Shown here in pieces: positions 50,752 to 59,900 of a DNA stretch of 64,000 bases; positions within the stretch are counted from its first letter, which is position 1, and every line of letters starts with the position of its first letter. This DNA comes from Embleya scabrispora DSM 41855 (GTDB lineage: Bacteria > Actinomycetota > Actinomycetes > Streptomycetales > Streptomycetaceae). Location: contig NZ_KB889664.1 in the NCBI RefSeq assembly GCF_000372745.1, positions 124,001 to 188,000 on the forward strand, given 5' to 3'. Under the pieces are notes generated by a model. It was given only the letters and a program-made list of their open reading frames with translations. It was not told the origin of the DNA and searched no databases. Both the position numbers and the translations under genes were made by a program.

Positions 50752-51105
50752 ATGACGGATCAGGCCGTGACACCCATCGTTCGGCAGGTCGCCGACAGGC
50801 ACCGCTACGAAATCCGGATCGACGGCGCGTTCGCCGGTCTCACCATGTACCGCGACCGGGGCGAGCAGCGCGTCTTCTACCACACCAGGATCGACGACGC
50901 CTTCTCCGGACGCGGTCTGGCCTCCGTGCTCGTGCGGGAGGCGCTGAACGACGTGCGCGCCGCCGGAAAGCGCATCGTTCCCGTCTGCCCGTACGTCAAG
51001 CAATTCCTGGGCAAGCACGAAGAGTTCGCGGACATCACCGACCCGGTTACCCCCGAGATCCTGCAGTGGCTCGACGAGGCCGCCAAGCAGGAGGCCCCTC
51101 GTTAG
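50752..51105 (+). CDS. GCN5-related N-acetyltransferase-like protein (short form)
   Basis: A 117-residue protein of the compact GNAT group. The acetyl-CoA region is FYHTRIDDAFSGRGLASVLVREALNDVRAAGKRIVPVCPYVKQFLGKHEEFADI, with the R/Q-x-x-G-x-G/A element as FSGRGLA. AGGAAGGAAA lies before the ATG. Its acceptor is unknown. It ends convergently with the IclR gene, the two stop codons overlapping. Confidence 0.85.
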   Translation: MTDQAVTPIVRQVADRHRYEIRIDGAFAGLTMYRDRGEQRVFYHTRIDDAFSGRGLASVLVREALNDVRAAGKRIVPVCPYVKQFLGKHEEFADITDPVTPEILQWLDEAAKQEAPR

Positions 51106-52103
51106 GGCGTGTCTTCAATCCCTCGCCGGGGGCGCTGCTTCGGCCCGTGGGTGTACCGAGGTTCGTTGTCGCGCTCGGCCGGCCGGCCGCCCGTGGATCT
51201 GGTGATGTCGGTGGCGGCCGCCAGCAGGTGCTTGCCGGCGCGGGAGATCTCGGCGCCGCGCAGCGGCTTGGCCATCAGCAGGGAGAGCACGACCGAGGTG
51301 CGCCCGTCGGCGTCGAACGCGGGGGCGGAGATCGTGTTCACGTTGTAGCGGGCGCGGTCGTCCAGGCGTTCCGGCAGCGAATCGATGTGGCTGAGCTCGG
51401 TGTAGAGCAGGGCGACCGCCTCCTGCTGGGATGCGGAGAGGTCCTCGCGCATCAGCCCGTACAGTGCCTCGCGCAGCCGCATCGACGCCGTGCTCTCGCG
51501 GTGCACGTCGTAGCCGCGCCGGCGGATGGTCTCCAGTACGCCGATCAGCCGATGCCGGAAGTCGTCGTCGGCGCGCGGCGCACGATCGAGCCAGGCTCGG
51601 ATCTCCTCCTCGCCCGACCAGGCGATCTGGACCGCGCCGTACGGCGGCACCAAGGGGATGCGCAGACCGACCCCGGACGTGTCGCCGGGGGAGCGCGGCC
51701 CGGCCGCGTCCACGACCGTGATCGTCTTGCTGTCGTGCACCGCGGCGGTGCATGGTACGCCGAACTCCTCGGCCAGGGACACCAGATGGTGCTGAGCGGC
51801 GCGCGCGGCCGGGAACGAGCGCTCGGCCGCGTGGCCGACCGCGATCAGGGCCGGTCCCAGGGAGTACCCGGTCGGCGTGTGCAGCAGGTAGTGCGCGTCG
51901 GCCAGTCGGCGTACCACCGCGTGGCAGGTCGCCTTGCTGATCCCGCTGTGCCGGATGATCTCGGTGAGCGTGAACTCGCGGCCGGGGTGGGCCGAGAGCA
52001 GGTCGAGTACGGCGATCACCCGGTCGGTGGGCGGGGAGGCGGACCGGTCGCCCGGTTCGGCGGCCGGTTGCGCGGGCGCGTGGGGCGGCTGGGGCATGGT
52101 CAT
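51102..52103 (-). CDS. IclR-family transcriptional regulator
   Basis: A 333-residue regulator. The N-terminal winged HTH is DRVIAVLDLLSAHPGREFTLTEIIRHSGISKATCHAVVRRLADAHYLLHTPTGYSLGPAL. The ligand domain contains GPRSPGDTSGVGLRIPLVPPYGAVQIAW and the long C-terminal part of the family. The ATG at 52103 overlaps the amidohydrolase stop (ATGA), so the two form an operon. It may also control the UGSC genes; palindromes with TCGAA occur at both places. IclR proteins commonly govern catabolism of aromatic or carboxylic acids. Confidence 0.85.
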   Translation of the reverse strand: MTMPQPPHAPAQPAAEPGDRSASPPTDRVIAVLDLLSAHPGREFTLTEIIRHSGISKATCHAVVRRLADAHYLLHTPTGYSLGPALIAVGHAAERSFPAARAAQHHLVSLAEEFGVPCTAAVHDSKTITVVDAAGPRSPGDTSGVGLRIPLVPPYGAVQIAWSGEEEIRAWLDRAPRADDDFRHRLIGVLETIRRRGYDVHRESTASMRLREALYGLMREDLSASQQEAVALLYTELSHIDSLPERLDDRARYNVNTISAPAFDADGRTSVVLSLLMAKPLRGAEISRAGKHLLAAATDITRSTGGRPAERDNEPRYTHGPKQRPRRGIEDTP

Positions 52104-52969
52104 GTGGCGCTCCACCAGAGGCTGAGTGCGGTGCGGCCGAGGAAGTCGTCGCGGTCCGCGGGGGAGAGTCGGCGTGCGGCCTGCCGGCCCAGGGCGACCA
52201 TAGCCGGATACGTCGAACCGGCGGTCTGCGGGTGGTCCGACCCCCACGCCATCCGATCCGCGCCGAACGACTGCGCGAGCCGGTCCACCACATCGGCCGG
52301 ATCGCCCTCGGCCGCCGCGAGGTTCAACACGTGCGTGGACACCTTGACCCGCACCGCCGGGAGGACGGCGAGGTCGAACAGCGGAGCCGCCGCCGTGAAC
52401 GGTGTGCCGCCGGTCAGGTCCACGAAGCCGCAGTGGTCCAGCGCGACCGGGACGTCCGGGTGCCCGGCGACCACCGCGCCCAGCCGGGGCAGCGCGTCGG
52501 GGAACAGCACCGGGACCACGGTCAGCCCGATTTCGCCCGCCAGGGCCCACACCTCATCGGCGCGCCCGTCCTCCAGCCAGCGTGGCCGGTGTCCGTATGC
52601 GCCGAACGCCCGCACCCCGCGCAGGAGTCCGCCGGCGTCGCGGGCCAGGGTCGCGAGTGCGCCGGCGGGGTCGGCGCAATCCATGTCCACCGCGCCGACC
52701 AGGGCGAACCGGTCGCGGTCGGCCCGCACGGCGTCGATCGCGTACGAGCAGTCGTATCCGTAGGCGCCCACCGCCTGCACCACCACCGCGCGGTGCACCC
52801 CGCCCGCGCGCATCGCGGCCGCCAACTCGCGGGCCCCGACGTCGTCCGCGCGGAACCAGGGGCTGCCGACCCCGGAGGGCGCGAGCGGAAAGCGCTCACG
52901 GTCCGCCGACGCCACGTGCACGTGGGCGTCGACGAGCAGAGTCCGAATAGTCAGATCGGCGGGTCGCAT
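52100..52969 (-). CDS. Amidohydrolase-2 family metal-dependent hydrolase
   Basis: A 289-residue TIM-barrel hydrolase related to 2-pyrone-4,6-dicarboxylate lactonase and similar enzymes. Metal-site motifs: VDAHVHVAS near the N-terminus, VALDHCGFVDL in the centre and MAWGSDHPQTAG near the C-terminus. The ATG at 52969 has no ribosome binding site. Instead a -10 element TAGAAT ends six bases before the A of ATG, indicating a leaderless transcript. It forms an operon with the IclR gene. The substrate is unknown; lactone or decarboxylation chemistry is typical. Confidence 0.85.
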   Translation of the reverse strand: MRPADLTIRTLLVDAHVHVASADRERFPLAPSGVGSPWFRADDVGARELAAAMRAGGVHRAVVVQAVGAYGYDCSYAIDAVRADRDRFALVGAVDMDCADPAGALATLARDAGGLLRGVRAFGAYGHRPRWLEDGRADEVWALAGEIGLTVVPVLFPDALPRLGAVVAGHPDVPVALDHCGFVDLTGGTPFTAAAPLFDLAVLPAVRVKVSTHVLNLAAAEGDPADVVDRLAQSFGADRMAWGSDHPQTAGSTYPAMVALGRQAARRLSPADRDDFLGRTALSLWWSAT

Positions 52970-52975
52970 AGTCGA

Positions 52976-53005
52976 ATTCTAGAAGTCCGGGTGTGTCGGG
53001 GACAA
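52976..53005 (-). promoter_or_regulatory. Leaderless-type promoter of the amidohydrolase gene
   Basis: On the minus strand TTGTCC (53005-53000) and TAGAAT (52981-52976) are separated by 18 bases, and TAGAAT is followed by six bases before the ATG. This geometry puts the transcription start at or next to the A of the start codon. Confidence 0.6.
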
Positions 53006-53125
53006 CGCGGCACCGCTTACGGGAGGCCCTGGTGTTCGGATACTCGGACGCTATTGATCGTCATTTCGAACACGATTATGGTGAGGCCCGCCGCCGCCAA
53101 TGCCGCGCAGCACGAGAAGGAGAGC

Positions 53126-53386
53126 ATGATGCCGCCGTCCCGCGAGGACATCACCCGTGCACTGGCGCCCTTGTCGACGGTGCTCGCCGCCGACGACTTC
53201 CGCCTGGAGGTGAGCCATACCGATGCCCACGGCGTCACGCTGACCATCACGGCCGGCCCCACCGCGTGCCCGACCTGCCTGGTGCCCGAGCACATCACCC
53301 GTCGGATGGCCGAACAACACCTGAACGCGCTCGTCCGCGCGCAGTGGCACGTCGAGATCGCGTATCCGACCGACGCGGGCGAGTGA
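53126..53386 (+). CDS. Small CxxC protein, hypothetical
   Basis: An 86-residue protein. The core LEVSHTDAHGVTLTITAGPTACPTCLVPEHITRRMAEQHL has a CPTC pair (Cys48, Cys51) in a context reminiscent of NifU C-terminal domains, but the match is weak and no function is claimed. AAGGAG precedes the ATG. It is divergent from the amidohydrolase gene, with TTTCGAA in between. Confidence 0.62.
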   Translation: MMPPSREDITRALAPLSTVLAADDFRLEVSHTDAHGVTLTITAGPTACPTCLVPEHITRRMAEQHLNALVRAQWHVEIAYPTDAGE

Positions 53387-53455
53387 CCGGAGCCGGTGAC
53401 GGCGGGGCGGCTACGCCCACGCCGCCGCCGACCTCGAAACCCGCCCCGGGCCGGC

Positions 53456-56149
53456 TCAGGTCTCGGCGCCGCCGGCCGGCGGTGGCAGCGCCTGCTCCGC
53501 CCAGATGACCTTGCCGTCCGGGATGTAACGCGTGCCCCAGCGCGCGGCCACCTGGGCGACCAGGAACAACCCGCGGCCTCCTTCGTCCATGGTGGCCGCG
53601 TAGCGCATGTGCGGTGCGGTACTGCCGCCGTCGGTGACCTCGCAGATCAGGGTGCGGTCGCGCAACAGGCGTACCCTGATCGGCTCGGAGCCGTAGCGAA
53701 TGGCGTTGGTGACCAATTCGCTGAGGATCAGTTCGGTGCCGAACGACAGATCCTCCAGCCGCCATTCGTCCAGCTTCGTGGAGACCGCCCCGCGCATCTT
53801 GGCGACGGCGGCCGGATCGGCGGGCACGTCCCATTCCGCCACCCGGTCGGCGCCCAAAACGCGGGTGCGGGCGATCAGCAACGCCACGTCGTCCTTGGGG
53901 CGAGCGGGCAGGAGCGCCTCCAGCACGGCCCGACAACTCTCCTCCGGCGACCGGCCCGCGTGCGCCAGGGCCCGGCGCAGCAGTTCCATGCCGAAGTCGA
54001 AGTCCCGGGCGCGGTCCTCGATCAGGCCGTCGGTGTAGAGCACGAGCGAACTGCCCTCGGCCACCTCGAATTCGGCGGTCTCGAACGGCATGCCGCCCAA
54101 TCCGAGCGGCGGCCCGGCCGGGAGGTCGGGAAACCGCACGTGGCCGTCGGGGTCGACCAGCGCGGGCAGCGGGTGTCCGGCCCGGGCCATCGTGCAGAGC
54201 CGGGACACCGGGTCGTAGATCGCGTACAGGCAGGTGGCGCCGATGATGCCGGTCCCGACCGCGGCATCGGTCTCGTCCTGGTCGATCCGGGCGACCAGGT
54301 CGTCCAGGTGGTCCAGGAGTTCGTCCGGGGGCAGGTCGAGCGTGGCGAAGTTGTGCACGGCGGTGCGCAGCCGCCCCATCGTGGCGGCGGCGTGCAGGCC
54401 GTGGCCGACGACATCGCCGACGACCAGCGCCACCCGGCAGCCGGAGAGCGGGATCACGTCGAACCAGTCGCCGCTGACCCCCGATTGCGCCGGCAGGTAG
54501 CGGTGGGCGACCTCCAGGGCGCTCTGCTCGGGCAGGGCGCGCGGCAGCAGACTGCGTTGCAGGGCCACCGCGAGGGTGTGTTCACGGGTGTAGCGGCGGG
54601 CGTTGTCGATGCTCACCCCGGCGCGGGCGACCAGTTCCTCGGCCAGGGACAGGTCCTCCTCGTCGAACGGCTCCGGCCGTTCCAGGCGCCAGAAGTTGGC
54701 CACGCCGAGCACGGCGCCCCGAGCCTGGACGGGGACGGTGATCAGCGAATGGATGCCGTACGCGACGATCTCAGCCGCCCGTTCCGGGTCCTGGGCGTGC
54801 CAGCCGGTCGCGGTGGACAGATCGGCCACGATCTCGGGTCGGCCGCTGCCGAATCCGCGTGCCTGCGGGGTCGAGGGGACGAAGTCGATGAGCATGCCGC
54901 GTGGGTACAGAGGGTGGTCGTCGCGGATGCCGCGGACGGCGATCCGGCGCATCTTCGCGTCGTTGCCCGTCGGCTCGCCTCCCTCCAGGACCGGGTCGGC
55001 CACGTCGATGGTGGCGAAGTCGGCGAACCGGGGGACCGCGATCTCGGCGAGTTCCTCGACCGTACGCACCACGTCGAGGGTGGTGCCGAGGGCGCCGCCC
55101 GCGTCGTACAGCAGCCTGAGCCGCCCGCCCGCCACCTCGACCTTTCCGGCGAGCGCCATCAGCTCGGTGGAGTCGCGGATGGTGGCGACCGTGCTCCTGG
55201 GGCCGCCGTGACGATTCGTAAGCCGCTGGTTGACCGCCAGCAACCGGCCCTGTGCGAGGTGGACCTCGTCGCTGATCGGCCGGCCGGAAGCCAACAGCTG
55301 GGCCATTTCCGGGTCGAGGCCCGGCAGGTCGGTGATTCGTCGGCCCTCGGCGTCGGGCGGCAGGTCGAGCAGCCGGATGGCCTCGTCGTTGGCCAGCAGC
55401 AGTCGGGTGTCGTCGTCGACGATGAGCACGCCTTCGCGGACGGCGTGCAGCACCGAGTCGTGGTGCTCGTACATGCGGGTCATCTCGGCCGGGTCCAGGC
55501 CGTGGGTCTGGCGGCGCAGCCGCCGAGTCACCAGCGCGGTTCCGCCGGTGGCCACCGCGAGGCCGGCCGCGGCGGTGCCCAGGATGACCGGCATCTGCCG
55601 GTCGACCACGCCGTGTACGTTCTCGACCCTGAGGCCGGCGACGACCACGCCCCGGACCGTGCCGGAGGCATCCATGACGGGCACGACGGCCTGTTCCTCG
55701 TGGCCGAGCGGACCGTAGACGCTCTCCACGACGGTGTGGCCGGCCAGTGCCGGTTCGATGGTGGCGACCACGCGCTGCCCGATCAGTTCCGGTCTGGGGT
55801 GCGTGTAGCGGATCCCCTGGGTGTCGGTGACCACGATGAAGTCGACGTCGGCGGCCCTGCGGGCTTCCTCGGTCAGCGGTTGCAGCACGCTGCTGGGGTC
55901 GGGCGATTCGAGCGCGGCCACCACGCCGGGGGAGTGGGCGAACGTCTGCGCGACGGAAATCGCCCGCTGCCGGGCCTCCTGGTTGTTGTCGTACCGGGAC
56001 TGCAGCACGAGCGCGAGCACCGCGCCGGCCACGAGCAGGACCACGACGGCCACCTGCAGTACGAAGACCTGCCCCGCGACGCTTCTCGGGCGCCTGTCGG
56101 ACGGCGGCTGAACCGATGCGCCCCGGAACCGGCCGAAAGTGTCGGCCAT
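53456..56149 (-). CDS. Membrane sensor SpoIIE phosphatase with PAS, GAF and HATPase domains
   Basis: An 897-residue receptor phosphatase. Two membrane helices (about 28-50 and 186-206) enclose an extracellular Cache/PAS-like sensor of the DcuS/CitA type (DFIVVTDTQGIRYTHPRPELIGQRV, LRGVVVAGLRVENV). Inside come a PAS domain (ILIVDDDTRLLLANDEAIRLLDLP), a GAF domain (ending SLAEELVARAGVSIDNARRYTRE), and a PP2C/SpoIIE domain (GVSGDWFDVIPLSG, VVGDVVGHGLHAAATMGRLR, LGLGGMPFE, LVLYTDGLIEDRA, DDVALLIAR). The C-terminal RsbW-like ATPase has ELILSELVTNAIRYG and EGGRGLFLVAQVAARWG. It probably ties an external small molecule to a sigma-factor partner switch. Same family as 45811-47913. Confidence 0.9.
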   Translation of the reverse strand: MADTFGRFRGASVQPPSDRRPRSVAGQVFVLQVAVVVLLVAGAVLALVLQSRYDNNQEARQRAISVAQTFAHSPGVVAALESPDPSSVLQPLTEEARRAADVDFIVVTDTQGIRYTHPRPELIGQRVVATIEPALAGHTVVESVYGPLGHEEQAVVPVMDASGTVRGVVVAGLRVENVHGVVDRQMPVILGTAAAGLAVATGGTALVTRRLRRQTHGLDPAEMTRMYEHHDSVLHAVREGVLIVDDDTRLLLANDEAIRLLDLPPDAEGRRITDLPGLDPEMAQLLASGRPISDEVHLAQGRLLAVNQRLTNRHGGPRSTVATIRDSTELMALAGKVEVAGGRLRLLYDAGGALGTTLDVVRTVEELAEIAVPRFADFATIDVADPVLEGGEPTGNDAKMRRIAVRGIRDDHPLYPRGMLIDFVPSTPQARGFGSGRPEIVADLSTATGWHAQDPERAAEIVAYGIHSLITVPVQARGAVLGVANFWRLERPEPFDEEDLSLAEELVARAGVSIDNARRYTREHTLAVALQRSLLPRALPEQSALEVAHRYLPAQSGVSGDWFDVIPLSGCRVALVVGDVVGHGLHAAATMGRLRTAVHNFATLDLPPDELLDHLDDLVARIDQDETDAAVGTGIIGATCLYAIYDPVSRLCTMARAGHPLPALVDPDGHVRFPDLPAGPPLGLGGMPFETAEFEVAEGSSLVLYTDGLIEDRARDFDFGMELLRRALAHAGRSPEESCRAVLEALLPARPKDDVALLIARTRVLGADRVAEWDVPADPAAVAKMRGAVSTKLDEWRLEDLSFGTELILSELVTNAIRYGSEPIRVRLLRDRTLICEVTDGGSTAPHMRYAATMDEGGRGLFLVAQVAARWGTRYIPDGKVIWAEQALPPPAGGAET

Positions 56150-56988
56150 GTCTATCGTTCTACCCCGCTCGGCCGGGTCTGACCAACGGGCGCCGGGCGG
56201 CGCGGTCGGCGCCGGCCGGCCCGTTCAGGGCGGGAGAACCGCGGCCATCGGTGGGTCGCGAGCACCCCCTGGGCCCGCCGTTCGAAGACGGCGATGTCGC
56301 CACCGAAGGCGCAGACGAGGTGTGGTGAGCCCGATACCGCCGGTACCGAGCAGGTGGCCGGCGGATCGAGTGCGGCCGACCGTGTCCCGTTTGCGAGGTC
56401 TCGGACCCGCACGGGGCGGTCTTCGGAGCCTGTGACCGCGACGGGCCCACCGTTCGGCACGGTGGACGTGGCTGCCGTCACCCTACGGGTGTGGCCGGTG
56501 GGGGGCCGACCGGACGGTGTTCCGCCGATGTTTGGGCGCAGGCGGTGGGCGCGATGGTCGGCCTCGACGATGTGGGTCCCGGCGCTTTCGCGCAGCCGGG
56601 TGGTGTCCGCGTCGGCCCGGCGGCCGGTGTTGATGCCGCCCGCCGGTTCCGCCCACATCCGGGACGGCAGGCCCCGGCCTCGGGCATGGGCCGGGGCGCG
56701 CAGGAGGTCGGTCGTCCGCATCGCGTCCGTTCCCGGCTGGTCGTTCACCCGGATGTCGCACTCCCTGCTTCGGCAGCCCACTCGGAACCCACACCACGGT
56801 AGGGGCCGACCGGGCCGGCGACACGGGATTACCGCATTTTCGAGCAAGAGCTGCGGATCCGGGTTCCGAGGAGGAGCACGTCCGGCGACTCGTGCGCCGC
56901 GAATTTCGTCGACAGCCGGGCGGTGCGGGTGGTGAGACGGAGGGCGATGCGGCCTCCGGGGCGGATCGGCCGGGGTTGTCGGCGGCGG
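56150..56988. other. Gene-poor stretch containing a WD40 remnant
   Basis: About 840 bases between a SpoIIE phosphatase start and an NRPS stop. Apart from the WD40-like remnant on the minus strand (56280-56500) no coding sequence is supported. Frames are long only because of GC content. Confidence 0.4.
56280..56500 (-). pseudogene. WD40-repeat protein remnant
   Basis: The minus-strand frame reads GHTRRVTAATSTVPNGGPVAVTGSEDRPVRVRDLANGTRSA and then LVCAFGGDIAVFERR, recognisable as one degenerate WD40 blade plus the typical last strand of actinobacterial WD40 proteins (GH...VAVTGS-x-D-x-x-VRVWDL with Arg in place of Trp). Flanking codons upstream have no WD40 sequence, so it is a short relic of a much longer gene. 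Confidence 0.5.
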
Positions 56989-59900
56989 TCAGGCCGGGGG
57001 CGGGTCGTGGGGTGCGTCGAGGGCGGCGGCCACGGCCTCGTCGGACAGAGCCGCGACCTGGATGTGGATTCGGGCGATGTGTTCCAGGCGGCCGGGGGTC
57101 TGCTCGTGGGTGCGCAGGTGGGTGGCCAGGGAGGCGATGGTGCGGGAGGTGAAGAGTTGGCGGACGGTCGCCGTGTCGGGGCCGAGGGATTCGCGGAGGC
57201 GGCCGACGATGGTCGTGGCCAGGATCGAGTCGCCGCCGAGCGCGAAGAAGTCGTCGTCGCGTCCGAGTCGGCGTGTGCCGGTGGGCAGGGCTTCCCGCCA
57301 GGTCGAGGCGATCAGGCGTTCGAGGTCGGTGCGCGGCGGCTCGGGCGGAGGACCGGCGGGGCGGCGTGCCCATACCGGGGCCAGGGCGCGGCGGTCGACC
57401 TTGCCGTTGGCGGTCAACGGTAGTTCGTCGACCAGGACGATGTGCTCGGGAATCATGTGAGCCGGCAGCGACGCCTCGGCCGCGTCACGCAGCCGGTCGA
57501 TGCTCACGTCCGGTTCCGCGGCGACGGCTGCGACCAGGGCGCCCCCGTGGACGCCGGCCACCGCGCGCCGGACTCCCCCGACACCGGCGAGGGCGGCCTC
57601 GATCTCGCCGGGTTCGATCCGGAAGCCGCGCAGTTTGACCTGGTGATCGGCGCGGCCGAGGAACTCCAGGGTGCCGTCGGGCAGTCGCCGGGCCAGGTCG
57701 CCGGTGCGGTACCAGCGGCGCCCCGCGACCTCGCGGAAGCGGTCCGCGGTGCGTTCGGGGTCGCCGCGGTAGCCGGCCGCCACGCCGTCGCCGCCGATCC
57801 ACAACTCGCCGGGCACGTGGTCGGGGGTGTCCCGGCCGATCGCGTCCACGACTCGGCAGCGCACGTTGCGCAGCGGTGTGCCGTATGGGATAGCCCGCCA
57901 GTGGGGCGGGAGTTCGGTGCCGGCGGGCACCTCGTACACGGTGGAGTGGATGGCCGTCTCGGTGGTGCCGCCGAGTGCGACGAAGCGACAGTGGGGGGCC
58001 TGCGCGTGCAGTCGTCCCGGGAGGTCGACGGTGACCCAGTCGCCGCCGAGCAGCACCACGCGCAGGCCGGCGCCCAGGGCCGCCGGGCCGGCCGCGGCGC
58101 CGGCGGTGAGCAGCATGTCGAGCAGGGCCGGCACGCAGTTGACGACGGTGACGTGCCGCTCGCGTACGAGATCGACCCAGCGGCCGGCCTCGCGGCGGTC
58201 CTCGTCGGCGGGCAGGACCACCGCGCCGCCGACCGAGAGCAGGCCGAAGACGTCGAACACCGACAGGTCGAAGTCGAGTGCGGACAGGCCCAGGGCCCGA
58301 TCCTCCCGGCCCAGCGCGAAGCGGTCGACGAGGTCGTCGATGGTGTTCATCGCGGCGCGGTGCGGGACCTCGACACCTTTCGGCTCGCCGGTGGATCCGG
58401 ACGTGAAGAGTACGTACGCGATGCCCTCCTCGTCGACGACCACCGGAACAGGGCCTTCGGCGGGGTGCGCGAGGGCCTCGGCGAGCGCGAGGGCGGGGGC
58501 GAGCGGCGAGCCGCCGGTGGTGCCGTCGGCGTCCAGGACCAGGTGGGCGCGCGCGGTGCGATGGATGCGTTCGCGGCGCGCGGGCGGCTGTTCGACGCCG
58601 ATCGGCACGTACGCGGCGCCGGTGGCGAGCACGCCCAGGGCCGCCACGATCTGGTCCGGCCCCTTGGGCAGGGTGATCGCGACGGTGCCGCCGGGCCCGA
58701 TGCCCCGGGTGCGCAGGGCGGCGGCCACGCGCAGGGCGCGCTCGGCGAGTTCGCCGTACGACACGGTGCCGCCGTCGGTGTCCGACGGTCCCCAGACGAG
58801 CGCGGGTGCGTGCGGGCGGGTCGCGGCGTGCGCGAAGAAGCCGTCGTGCAGGGCGCGGTGGGAGCGCGGGGCGTCGGTGGCGTTCACGCGATCGAGGACG
58901 GCCCGCTGCGCGGCGGGCAGCAACTCGCCGATCGGCTCGCGCCAGTCGGCCCGCGCCGAGCCCAGGCGGGTGAGCAACTCGCGGTAGGCGGCGAACATCG
59001 CGTCCGCGACCCTGTCGGGGAAGGCGTCCTCGCGCACGTCCCAGTTGACCAGCAGGCCGCCGCGCACCTCGGTGATCTGGGCGTCGAGCAGCACCTGCGG
59101 TCCCTGCGAGACGATCCAGGTCGGTTCGCCGAACAGGCCGCGCACCTCGGCGTCGAAGAGTTCGCCCAGGCCCAGCGCGCTGGTGTACACGATCGGCGCG
59201 AGCACCTGTTCACCGCGGGCGCGGGCGAGGTCGCGCAGCACGTGCAGGCCCGAGTGGTCGGCGTGCGCCGCGTCGCGGTGCATGCGCGTCTGCAGCGCGC
59301 GGGCGTGGTCGAGGAAGGAGCGCTGCTCGGACATGTCGACGTCCAGGAGCACGGATCCGGTGAAGTCGCCGACCAGGCGCGGTACGTCCGGGTGCAGGTC
59401 CTCGCGGTCGAACAGCGGTACGTTCAGCAGGAATCGGGGTGTGCCGCTCCAGCCGGCCAGGACGCCGGCGAAGGCGGTCGCGAAGGCCATCGCGGGAGTG
59501 ATCCCGTGGGCGTGCGCACGGGCCGACCAGTGGCCGCGCTCCTCGGGGTTCAGCCACAGGTGGCGCCGGGTCACCCGGGTCAGGTCGGCCGGTCGCGGGC
59601 TGCGCAGCGGGAGTTCGGGGGCACCGGGCAGGCTGTGAAGGCGCTCGTGCCAGTACGCGGCGGCGCGTTCGGCGGCGGCACGGCGCAGCGGGGGACGGGC
59701 CGCGAGGTAGCTGCGGTAGTCGTAGCCGAGTTCGGCCGGCGCGTGCCGGGGGTGTGCGTACAGGCGGGCGAGGTCGGCGAGCAGCACCCGGTAGCTGAGC
59801 GCGTCGGCGGCGACCATGTCCACGTCCAGGTGCAGCCGGCTGCGGTCGTCGGGCAGCAGGGTCACGCGCAGGTCGAGGACGCGGCCGGATTCGATGTCGA

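Noticed and set aside
53396..56182. Plus-strand frame of 928 codons antisense to the sensor phosphatase
   Set aside because: No domain, shadow of the minus-strand SpoIIE gene.
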